This document shows positions 14,614 through 21,063 of a stretch of DNA of 24,164 bases, piece after piece (the first letter of the stretch is position 1; each line of letters opens with the position of its first letter). Origin of the DNA: CAZUDI01 sp964618975. Its GTDB lineage: Bacteria > Desulfobacterota > Desulfomonilia > UBA1062. The stretch is from NCBI GenBank assembly GCA_964618975.1, contig CAZUDI010000059.1, forward strand, positions 1-24,164, given 5' to 3'. The translations under genes were made by a program, and so were the position numbers. The notes beneath the pieces were generated by a model that saw only the letters and a list, made by a program, of their open reading frames with translations, made no database searches and had not been told where the DNA came from.

Positions 14614-15351
14614 TCAACTATGCCTGAATTCAATGCGATCCTGAGGCAGCGCCCCCGCAAGACCGATGCCCTTCAGATCGATGGCGGCGGCATAGACGAG
14701 GACCTCCAGCCCGGCCGCAACGGCCCGGTGCAATTCATCCGCATAGGCTGCATCGATCTGCCCGGCCACCCGGAAGCCACGGGCGTCCATACGCTGAACC
14801 AGATAGACCAGGCAGCAGCGCCCGCCGCGCCGCAGCTCTCCTGTCAGTTCCCGCAGATGTTTGCGCCCGCGGACGGTTACGGCATCGGGGAACATGGCCA
14901 CTCCGTCGTCCACCAGGGTGCAGCTCTTGACCTCGACGAAACACTCGCGCCGGTGGGGATGCCGCAGCCTCAGATCGATACGCGAGTTCTCACCGTAGGG
15001 TACTTCGCGCGCCAGCTCGAGATACCCGCCGAGTTCTGGAATGCGCCCCCGTGATACGGCTGCGGCCACCACCGCATTCGCCAGCTGGGTGTTCACCACC
15101 ACGAAGGAGCGTGGCATGGCAATCAGCTCCCAGGTGTAGGCTGTCCGTCGGGCCCCGGAGGGCGCCTGCGACAAGAAAACCCTGCGGCCCGGCTCACAGC
15201 AGGAGCGCATGCGGCCGGTGTTGGGGCAGTGCGCCTGCACCGTCTGGCCGCCCGCGAGCCGCACCTCGGCGATGAAGCGCGAAGTACGCCGGATAAGCCG
15301 TCCCTCGATCAGCCCCGGCCATGTATGCAGTCTGTCCGTTTTCTGACTCAT
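14614..15351 (-). CDS. sfsA: SfsA family protein (sugar fermentation stimulation protein homologue)
   Basis: The 245-residue protein shows the SfsA signatures: 'H-C-P-N-T-G-R-M' near residue 40, 'V-N-T-Q-L-A-N-A' in the middle, the nuclease-like 'F-V-E-V-K-S-C-T-L-V' and 'M-F-P-D-A-V-T-V-R-G-R-K-H-L-R-E-L'. SfsA proteins have an OB-fold-like part and a restriction-nuclease-like fold. In E. coli SfsA was linked to maltose gene expression, but its molecular role is unclear. An open frame extends 53 codons further upstream, across the divergent promoter region. I chose the ATG at 15349-15351, which gives the family N-terminus and has AGGGGCAGGGG upstream. It is the first gene of a likely sfsA/zinc-ribbon/rluB-like transcript. 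Confidence 0.9.
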   Translation of the reverse strand: MSQKTDRLHTWPGLIEGRLIRRTSRFIAEVRLAGGQTVQAHCPNTGRMRSCCEPGRRVFLSQAPSGARRTAYTWELIAMPRSFVVVNTQLANAVVAAAVSRGRIPELGGYLELAREVPYGENSRIDLRLRHPHRRECFVEVKSCTLVDDGVAMFPDAVTVRGRKHLRELTGELRRGGRCCLVYLVQRMDARGFRVAGQIDAAYADELHRAVAAGLEVLVYAAAIDLKGIGLAGALPQDRIEFRHS

Positions 15352-15416
15352 CCCCTGCCCCTCTAGCAGGTCCCGCCCCTTGCGTGCAAGGGCACATCCT
15401 TGGGTCAGGGAACGTT

Positions 15417-15445
15417 TTGACAGTACGGCAGCCATGCGGTATAAG
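15417..15445 (+). promoter_or_regulatory. Near-consensus sigma-70 promoter of the site-2 protease gene
   Basis: TTGACA (15417-15422, perfect) and TATAAG (15440-15445, five of six) are separated by exactly 17 bases. The start would fall near 15452, only about 3 bases before the ATG at 15455, so the mRNA should be leaderless or almost so. Confidence 0.8.
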
Positions 15446-15454
15446 CCACTGCAT

Positions 15455-16069
15455 ATGAACGACCAGATCACCCAGATCATCCTGCTCGTTGTGCCCGTTC
15501 TCTTTTCCATCAGCGTCCACGAGGTCTGTCATGGTTATGCCGCCTACCACCTGGGAGACCCCACGGCCAAACTTGCCGGCCGGCTGACGCTCAACCCCAT
15601 CAAGCACATCGACATCGTGGGGCTGCTGGTATTGTTTGTTACCCGCATGATCGGCTGGGCCAAACCCGTACCGGTGGATCCGCGCTATTTTCGGAATCCC
15701 CGCCGGGACATGATGTGGGTCTCCCTCGCAGGGCCGGCCTCAAACCTGGCGCTGGCCTGTGTCGCCGCCGTCGTGCTCCGGCTTTTCGGCGGGCTCCTTT
15801 CGGTACCCATCATGCTGCCCATCGCCTACATGGTGCAGCTCATGGTGATGATCAATGTGGGGCTGGCCATATTCAACCTCATCCCCATTCCACCCTTGGA
15901 CGGGGGGCACATCCTCCAGGGGCTGCTGCCCCTCAACCTGGCGCAGTCCTATTCACGCATCGAACCCTACGGGTTCATCCTCCTGCTGGTGCTCATCTTC
16001 AGCCGGGCGGTGGACATGGTGATCTTCCCCATTATCCGCGCGATCGTCACCCTCCTGCTCGCGTTATGA
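15455..16069 (+). CDS. Site-2 protease family zinc metalloprotease (M50)
   Basis: The 204-residue integral membrane protein is rich in predicted transmembrane helices. The zinc-binding motif HEVCH is at 22-26 inside the first helix, and the third ligand motif is 'N-L-I-P-I-P-P-L-D-G-G' (141-151, Asp149). This is the short form of the S2P/SpoIVFB-like family, without a PDZ domain, which cleaves substrates within the membrane; the natural substrate is unknown. I chose ATG 15455, since it starts just before the first helix and just after a strong promoter. An in-frame ATG at 15434 lies upstream of the -10 box and so would not be transcribed from it. There is no ribosome binding site. The gene heads a block with trpS, scpA and scpB. 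Confidence 0.9.
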   Translation: MNDQITQIILLVVPVLFSISVHEVCHGYAAYHLGDPTAKLAGRLTLNPIKHIDIVGLLVLFVTRMIGWAKPVPVDPRYFRNPRRDMMWVSLAGPASNLALACVAAVVLRLFGGLLSVPIMLPIAYMVQLMVMINVGLAIFNLIPIPPLDGGHILQGLLPLNLAQSYSRIEPYGFILLLVLIFSRAVDMVIFPIIRAIVTLLLAL

Positions 16070-16193
16070 TACTCCGGGGGGGTTCCGTTCTGGCCGATTA
16101 TCTGGTAATGACCCCCCTCAAAGGCCCCGCGGCCCGGGTGGGCGCATTCGTGCCGCAGCGGTGACCACTATCTGACAATCATCGAGGAGTATT

Positions 16194-17183
16194 ATGGAAC
16201 TAAAACGCATTGTGTCAGGCATACGGCCCACGGGCGAGCTGCATCTCGGCCACTATCTCGGGGTATTGAGGAACTGGGTGGAACTCCAGGATACCTACCA
16301 GTGCTTCTATTTCGTGGCCGACTGGCACGCCCTGACGAGCGAATACAAAAATCCCCTCATCCTGGAGACGAGCTCCCGCGATATGGTGATCACCTGGCTC
16401 AGCGCCGGCATCGATCCGCAGCGCTGCGTGATCTTCAGACAGTCCGACATCAAGGAACACGCCGAGTTCTTCCTGTTGCTCTCCATGATCACCCCGCTCT
16501 CGTGGCTCGAGCGCAACCCCACCTACAAGGAGCTGCGCGAGGAGCTCAAGGAGAAGGACCTGAGCACCTTCGGATTTCTGGGATACCCCGTGCTGCAGGC
16601 CGCCGACATCGTGATCTACAACGCCGCGTGCGTGCCCATCGGTGAGGACCAGTTGCCCCACCTGGAGCTGACCCGTGAAATCGCCAGACGATTCAATCAC
16701 CTCTACGGCGACGCCATCCTCACCGAACCCAAGGAGATCCTCACCACGGCCCCCAGGGTGCCGGGGCTGGACGGACGCAAGATGTCCAAATCCTATCACA
16801 ACGCCATCTTCATCGCCGAAACCCGCGAGAGCCTCTCGGCCAAGGTCATGCAGATGCTCACGGACATCAAACGCATGCGCAAAAGCGACCCCGGCGAGCC
16901 TGATGACTGCAACCTCTTTCCCTTCCACATCTATTTCACCGGCGAGGAACAGCGCCAGGAGATTGTGGAGGGCTGCCGCAAGGCCACCTGGGGCTGCGTG
17001 GAATGCAAGCGCGCCCTCATAGACAGCCTGGTTCGCGAGTTCGACCCGATCTGGGAGCGCATGGCGCACTATCGCCAGCAGCCGGCCCTGGTCGATGATA
17101 TCCTCGCCCACGGCCGGCAGCAGGCCACGGACTGCGCTCGGCTCACCATGGAGCGGGTGCGTTCGGTCATGCGGACCGGGTAG
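16194..17183 (+). CDS. trpS: Tryptophanyl-tRNA synthetase
   Basis: This 329-residue class I aminoacyl-tRNA synthetase attaches tryptophan to tRNA-Trp. Seen in the sequence are the HIGH-equivalent 'G-E-L-H-L-G-H' (14-20), the tryptophan-pocket segment 'G-F-L-G-Y-P-V-L-Q-A-A-D-I' (127-139), 'P-I-G-E-D-Q-L-P-H-L-E-L-T-R' (148-161) and KMSKS (196-200). The length is normal. GAGGAG is 5-6 bases upstream of the ATG. The 124-base gap after the protease gene contains GGGGGGT (16077-16083) and ACCCCCC (16111-16117), which could pair, but no T-run follows, so read-through from the protease promoter is likely. I saw no tRNA-like or T-box element there. Confidence 0.97.
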   Translation: MELKRIVSGIRPTGELHLGHYLGVLRNWVELQDTYQCFYFVADWHALTSEYKNPLILETSSRDMVITWLSAGIDPQRCVIFRQSDIKEHAEFFLLLSMITPLSWLERNPTYKELREELKEKDLSTFGFLGYPVLQAADIVIYNAACVPIGEDQLPHLELTREIARRFNHLYGDAILTEPKEILTTAPRVPGLDGRKMSKSYHNAIFIAETRESLSAKVMQMLTDIKRMRKSDPGEPDDCNLFPFHIYFTGEEQRQEIVEGCRKATWGCVECKRALIDSLVREFDPIWERMAHYRQQPALVDDILAHGRQQATDCARLTMERVRSVMRTG

Positions 17184-17204
17184 GGTAAGTTTTCGGAGGT
17201 GTGA

Positions 17205-17936
17205 GTGGATTTCGTCCTGCATCTTACGCGCTTTGAGGGGCCCCTCGATCTCCTGCTCTATCTTATCGAAAAGAACCGCTTCACGATCGAAGACCTCGAG
17301 GTGTGCCCCATCGTGGACCAGTATCTGGGCTACATCAATACCCTGCGCTCCCTGGATGTGACCCTGGCCGGAGAATTTCTCGACATGGCCTCCTACCTCA
17401 TCTGGCTCAAATCGTGCCTGCTGCTGCCCAGGACTGCGGTTGACGCCTCTGACGAGGAGCTTAACCCTGCCCGGCAACTGCAGGAAATGCTCCTGGCCTA
17501 CCGGGCCATCAAGCTGGCCTCGCGCGAGCTGGCCGACCGGCCTCAGCTGTTCCGCGACCGCTTCCCCCGCGGACGGATCGAGGGGGGGGACAACCTGGCC
17601 CCCATGAGCATGGCCTCCCTGCTGCAGGCCATCGCGGCCATCCGCTCCCGCACGCGCAGATATGTCCTCAGCGTGGCCGCCACGCAGTATTCAATCCGGG
17701 AGATGATGGCGCGCATCTTCGGGATGCTCCGCCAAAAAGACCGCCTGGCCCTGAACGAAGTGCTTCAGAGCCAGGAGCGCAGCGAAAGGATCTCGGTGCT
17801 GCTGGCCGCCCTGGAGCTCTCAAAGACCTCGGTGGCCTCCCTGCTGCAGCGGCGTCTCTTCGCGGAGATCTTCATCGTGAAACGACCGACGGCAGCGGCC
17901 CTGGCCCCTGACGGCGTCGTGCCGGGCGAGGGATAG
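17205..17936 (+). CDS. scpA: Segregation and condensation protein A (ScpA)
   Basis: ScpA is the kleisin subunit that bridges SMC heads in bacterial condensin; this copy has 243 residues. The N-terminus 'F-E-G-P-L-D-L-L-L-Y-L-I-E-K-N' (about 10-24) is the diagnostic motif, followed by 'D-Q-Y-L-G-Y-I' and 'A-G-E-F-L-D-M-A-S-Y-L-I-W-L-K-S' in the SMC-neck-binding helix. The C-terminal winged helix includes 'V-A-S-L-L-Q-R-R-L-F-A-E-I-F'. The start codon is GTG at 17205, with GGAGG 5 bases upstream. It lies 21 bases after trpS and 5 bases before scpB. Confidence 0.95.
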   Translation: MDFVLHLTRFEGPLDLLLYLIEKNRFTIEDLEVCPIVDQYLGYINTLRSLDVTLAGEFLDMASYLIWLKSCLLLPRTAVDASDEELNPARQLQEMLLAYRAIKLASRELADRPQLFRDRFPRGRIEGGDNLAPMSMASLLQAIAAIRSRTRRYVLSVAATQYSIREMMARIFGMLRQKDRLALNEVLQSQERSERISVLLAALELSKTSVASLLQRRLFAEIFIVKRPTAAALAPDGVVPGEG

Positions 17937-17941
17937 TCGCC

Positions 17942-18478
17942 ATGGAAGACCGCGAGATCGTCGAGGCCCTCATCTTTGCCACCCACGGGGCCCTGCCCTT
18001 GCGCGAGATGCTCTCCGTCCTGCCGCAGTTGAAGGGGGGGGACATCGAGGCCCTCGTCGACGAGTTGAATGGGATCTATGACCGCACCGGTCGCAGCTTT
18101 CGCATTGCCAGGGCCTCTGAAGGGTACATGTTCGTCACGCGCGACGAGTTCTCTTTTTACCTCAAGCAATTGCAGCCCGCCACCAGACTCTCCCCCGCGG
18201 CCCTGGAGGTGCTGGCGCTCATCGCCTACAAAGGCCCCTGCACCAAACAGACCATTGACGGTATCCGGGGGGTCGACTCCGCCTCCTCACTGAAGAACCT
18301 GCTCAGGCACCAGCTCATCGATATCAAATCCGGCAAGCCCATGCGCTACTGCACAACCCCTCGTTTTCTCGAGATGTTCGGCCTGGACTCCCTAGCGGAC
18401 CTGCCCGATATATCCCAGTTCGAGGAAATCTTCGGTGAATCTGCGGCGGGGCCTGAAACGGAGACCGCAGAAGGATAG
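17942..18478 (+). CDS. scpB: Segregation and condensation protein B (ScpB)
   Basis: ScpB (178 residues) is the KITE subunit of the SMC-ScpAB condensin complex and binds ScpA as a dimer. Two winged-helix domains are evident. The second begins with 'L-S-P-A-A-L-E-V-L-A-L-I-A-Y-K-G-P-C-T-K', a strong ScpB signature normally followed by 'I..IRGV'; here it reads 'T-I-D-G-I-R-G-V-D-S'. The C-terminus ends 'R-F-L-E-M-F-G-L-D-S-L-A-D-L-P' plus a short acidic tail, as usual. It starts 5 bases after scpA and is the last gene of the block. A short GC hairpin (18481-18494) after its stop lacks a T-run. Confidence 0.94.
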   Translation: MEDREIVEALIFATHGALPLREMLSVLPQLKGGDIEALVDELNGIYDRTGRSFRIARASEGYMFVTRDEFSFYLKQLQPATRLSPAALEVLALIAYKGPCTKQTIDGIRGVDSASSLKNLLRHQLIDIKSGKPMRYCTTPRFLEMFGLDSLADLPDISQFEEIFGESAAGPETETAEG

Positions 18479-18513
18479 CCTCCCCCCTGGGGGACTGCGC
18501 TGCGGATACCGCC

Positions 18514-18533
18514 TGCCGAGGGGATCACACCGG
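18514..18533. repeat. Short interspersed element copy A (weak match)
   Basis: TGCCGAG followed by GGGATCACA and CCGG resembles copies B and C elsewhere in this window, but overlaps the stop of the PilZ-methyltransferase gene, so the similarity may be chance. Confidence 0.2.
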
Positions 18534-19979
18534 TTTGCTGATGTTCAGGAAGAGGTTCACCCCTTCGGGCTCCTTCTCCACCGCGAGACCGGCGTCTTCG
18601 GGAAGGCCCGCGGCGAGTTCCTTGATCTCCTCCTCGGAGCGATGCAGAAGGAACCACTCGGAACCGTATTCCATAATGAAGCGTTGGGGATTGTACTGCC
18701 CGAAGTTGCCGATGATGAGCAGTCCGCCGGGTTTCAGGAACGTGTAGAGCTTGTGAATAAGACGATTCGAGGCCCGTTGCGAGAGGTAATCGAAGAGTCC
18801 CGCCGTATACACCACATCGGCGTTCGTATAGATATCGCGCTCCCTGTCCTTGCCCACGATCAGCCGCTTGATGTTGTCTTCGACGAACTGTACCTCGATA
18901 TCGTGCCTGGTGCTGATGGTCGCTTCGATGCGCGTACGCGCGTCCTGCAGGGCGAGCCGATCCTGATCCATCCCGATAAACTCCACGAAACAGGGGAGTT
19001 CCGTGCCCTCCAGGCTCTTGAGGATGTCGAAAAACTCCAGCGTGGGACCGCAGGCCACACTGATGACCTTCACACGGTCGTGCTTGCTGCGGGATTTCAC
19101 CACCTCGCCGAGCTTGCCGTAGAGGTAGGCCCGGCGGTTTCTGACCGCCTTGGCCGCCGCACCCACGCAGTCGATCTTGCCCATGACCTGGGAAAAGACG
19201 TCCTCGCCCTCGAACTGATTGCGGTAGATGATGTTCATCATCTCGAAATCACCGGCATAGCCCAGGGGCTTCTCAAAGGCCCGCTGAAACAGCTTGGACT
19301 TCATGTAGAATTCGTGCAGCCGCTTCTGGAAGAATTCACGGTGGATGAAGTGCTGCTTGGAATCGTTGAAGCGGCCGATGATACGCGAGAAGTGATCGTA
19401 GTAGCGGTTGAGTTCCTCGCTCAGGGCATCAAAGGAGAGTTCGCGCAGCGTTTCCATAAGGGCCGGCTGTACCTCGGGATCCTCTTCTTTAATCTTCTCC
19501 TCTTCCTGTAGCAGACGTTCCTGAAACCCGCTCAGGATATAGTGCAGGTGAGAGGTCAGGTGGACGAACTCGGAATCGAGATTCTCCTCGATCGCCATGG
19601 ACTGAATGAAATCGAGGAACTCGTTCTGGAGTTTGGTGATCTTGTCGGCCTTGATGATGGAATAGATATCCATCAGCCGGTCATTGAAGGTGCATCCGAT
19701 ACGGGAGACCTCGCCGCCCACCTCGTCCTCGTCCTGGACGTGAATGATCGTGGCCGGGCTGGCATGGATCTCCTGATCTAGCGAATAGAACTTGAGATCC
19801 GCAATGATATCGCCTATCTTGAACAAAAGGCTCCCGTCTTCCAGGAGAAAGGAGACCCCGGTGCGGGAATAATCCCTCACGGGACAGACGCGCTCGGTAT
19901 CCTGAAAATCACGAAAACGAACGATCTTCGTGGTGTCACTCGGCTCAACAATATATCGTATGTCGCGTTTCAGCCTCAA
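18525..19979 (-). CDS. PilZ domain fused to a PhcB-like SAM-dependent methyltransferase
   Basis: The 484-residue protein begins with a PilZ-like cyclic-di-GMP receptor domain (about 1-110) carrying DYSRTG (36-41, the D-x-S-x-x-G motif). The usual RxxxR is represented only by Lys4-x-x-x-Arg8. A helical middle part (about 110-240) leads to the conserved 'K-P-L-G-Y-A-G-D-F-E-M-M-N' (237-249). A class I methyltransferase fold then shows motif I 'V-I-S-V-A-C-G-P-T-L-E' (305-315), 'I-G-M-D-Q-D' (335-340), 'Y-T-A-G-L-F-D-Y-L' (391-399) and 'F-L-K-P-G-G-L-L-I-I-G-N-F' (414-426). From memory, this C-terminal half resembles proteins annotated as 3-hydroxypalmitic acid methyl ester (PhcB-type) synthases; I could not verify this. 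The start codon is TTG, with AGGAGG 9 bases upstream. The substrate is unknown. Confidence 0.78.
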   Translation of the reverse strand: MRLKRDIRYIVEPSDTTKIVRFRDFQDTERVCPVRDYSRTGVSFLLEDGSLLFKIGDIIADLKFYSLDQEIHASPATIIHVQDEDEVGGEVSRIGCTFNDRLMDIYSIIKADKITKLQNEFLDFIQSMAIEENLDSEFVHLTSHLHYILSGFQERLLQEEEKIKEEDPEVQPALMETLRELSFDALSEELNRYYDHFSRIIGRFNDSKQHFIHREFFQKRLHEFYMKSKLFQRAFEKPLGYAGDFEMMNIIYRNQFEGEDVFSQVMGKIDCVGAAAKAVRNRRAYLYGKLGEVVKSRSKHDRVKVISVACGPTLEFFDILKSLEGTELPCFVEFIGMDQDRLALQDARTRIEATISTRHDIEVQFVEDNIKRLIVGKDRERDIYTNADVVYTAGLFDYLSQRASNRLIHKLYTFLKPGGLLIIGNFGQYNPQRFIMEYGSEWFLLHRSEEEIKELAAGLPEDAGLAVEKEPEGVNLFLNISKPV

Positions 19980-20030
19980 TGTTCTGCCCCTCCTCTCGAC
20001 TCCATGGAAGATAGAATCGGCCGAGAAATC

Positions 20031-20059
20031 ATAATACTTTAAAATAAAATCATGGCTAA
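20031..20059 (-). promoter_or_regulatory. Candidate sigma-70 promoter of the PilZ-methyltransferase gene
   Basis: An AT-rich island carries TATTAT (20036-20031, five of six) on the minus strand. TTAGCC (20059-20054), which matches at only three positions, lies 17 bases upstream. The predicted leader to the TTG start is about 45 bases. The weak -35 box lowers confidence and leaves room for an activator. Confidence 0.4.
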
Positions 20060-20090
20060 AACCCCTTGGCGGGCCCCAAAACCCTCTGCG

Positions 20091-20115
20091 TGCCAGCGGC
20101 GGGGATCAGATCCGG
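20091..20115. repeat. Short interspersed element copy B
   Basis: TGCCAGCG, then GCG, then GGGATCA, two bases, then TCCGG. The same blocks in the same order, without the 3-base insertion, occur at 23213-23234. Both copies are in intergenic DNA. Confidence 0.35.
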
Positions 20116-20140
20116 CGTGACAGGATACGCCCGCTTCCCG

Positions 20141-20629
20141 CTAGTGCGCGCACTCGCTCATATCGCCGCCCAGTTTCGCCAGGGCATGCGGCAGGGCCTC
20201 GATCACCGCCGAGAGGCACTCCCGGACCGCCTTCGGGCTCCCGGGGAGATTGATGATCAGCGTCTGTCCGCGCGTGCCCACCACGGCGCGGGAGATCATG
20301 GCATGGGGCGTCTTCTCCAGGCTCTTTCGACGCATGACCTCCTCCATGCCGGGGACGCGCTTCTCGATGACCGCCAGGGTCGCATCCGGGGTCACGTCGC
20401 GGGGGGACAGACCCGTGCCCCCGGTGGTAACGATGAGGTCAAGGCGCAGCTCGTCACACCAGGCCATGAGCCTCTCCCGGATGATCCCCTCCTCATCCGG
20501 AATAACCTCGTAGGCCTCAGTCACAATCCCCAGCGCATGGAGCATCTCGCGCAGGATCCGCCCGCTCTCGTCCTCTCTGAGGCCCTGGGAGCCCTTGTCG
20601 CTCAGGGTGAGGACCCCAGCCCTGCTCAC
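20141..20629 (-). CDS. mogA: Molybdopterin adenylyltransferase (MogA/MoaB family)
   Basis: The 162-residue cytoplasmic enzyme of molybdenum cofactor synthesis adenylylates molybdopterin before metal insertion. Visible are 'V-L-T-L-S-D' near the N-terminus, the MPT-binding TTGGTGLSPRDVTPDAT (68-84) and NLPGSPKAV (127-135). I chose the GTG at 20627-20629: it overlaps the preceding stop (GTGA), has GGGAGG about 8 bases upstream, and gives the family N-terminus. An upstream frame adds about 60 Gly/Pro/Gln-rich codons inside the neighbouring gene. MogA and MoaB cannot be separated by motif alone. Coupling to a translation-factor operon is unusual, and no other cofactor genes are nearby. Confidence 0.92.
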   Translation of the reverse strand: MSRAGVLTLSDKGSQGLREDESGRILREMLHALGIVTEAYEVIPDEEGIIRERLMAWCDELRLDLIVTTGGTGLSPRDVTPDATLAVIEKRVPGMEEVMRRKSLEKTPHAMISRAVVGTRGQTLIINLPGSPKAVRECLSAVIEALPHALAKLGGDMSECAH

Positions 20630-21063
20630 TGTTTGACCTCCCGCAGACGCCGCTGGCAGGCCAGGCTGATGGCACGGGGGACGGCCTTGCTCTTGGCCAT
20701 CAGGCCCAGATCCCGCTGGGTCAGGTAAGGCACCAGCTTCAGCGCCAGCGGCAGCGGGGTCTTGGGGTTGTTCGCCAGGGCCGACTTGATCTGATAGTTC
20801 TTCACCCATTCGCGGTTCCCGGCGATATGCCTGAGGACCTCGTCATGCACCTGCCGGTTGTTGGCAATCATGAGCACCTCACTGTCCGTGATCTTGGGTG
20901 AGGTGATAACGGCCATCTGCACCACCTTGTTGGCGTCCCTGATTAGGATGGTCCGCGCCTCCTTGGTGGACTTGCGCGCCAGATCCAGCTTTTCCGAGAC
21001 GCTCATCCCCTGGATAAGCTGAAAAAGGCTCTGCTTTTCCTCGACGCCGTTATTTTCCTTCAT
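20626..21063 (-). CDS. Small helical-repeat protein of unknown function
   Basis: The 145-residue protein has no signal peptide or membrane segment. After a charged N-terminus come short helical repeats that resemble HEAT/leucine-rich-variant units, with recurring patterns such as 'V-V-Q-M-A-V-I-T-S-P-K-I-T-D-S-E-V', 'R-H-I-A-G-N-R-E-W' and 'S-A-L-A-N-N-P-K-T-P-L-P-L-A-L-K-L'. The 'N-P-K-T-P' turn between helices is distinctive. Such repeats usually make protein-binding surfaces; no catalytic motif is seen. The ATG at 21061-21063 overlaps the end of the EF-G-like gene by 14 bases and its stop overlaps the mogA start, so the three genes are translationally coupled. I do not assign a function. 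Confidence 0.8.
   Translation of the reverse strand: MKENNGVEEKQSLFQLIQGMSVSEKLDLARKSTKEARTILIRDANKVVQMAVITSPKITDSEVLMIANNRQVHDEVLRHIAGNREWVKNYQIKSALANNPKTPLPLALKLVPYLTQRDLGLMAKSKAVPRAISLACQRRLREVKQ

Noticed and set aside
16215..17477. Minus-strand open frame of 420 codons opposite trpS and scpA
   Set aside because: It crosses two confidently identified plus-strand genes and has the composition expected of an antisense frame in GC-rich DNA.
18481..18494. Hairpin TCCCC-CCTG-GGGGA after scpB as a bidirectional terminator
   Set aside because: The stem is only 5 bp and no T-run follows on either strand, so I did not annotate it.
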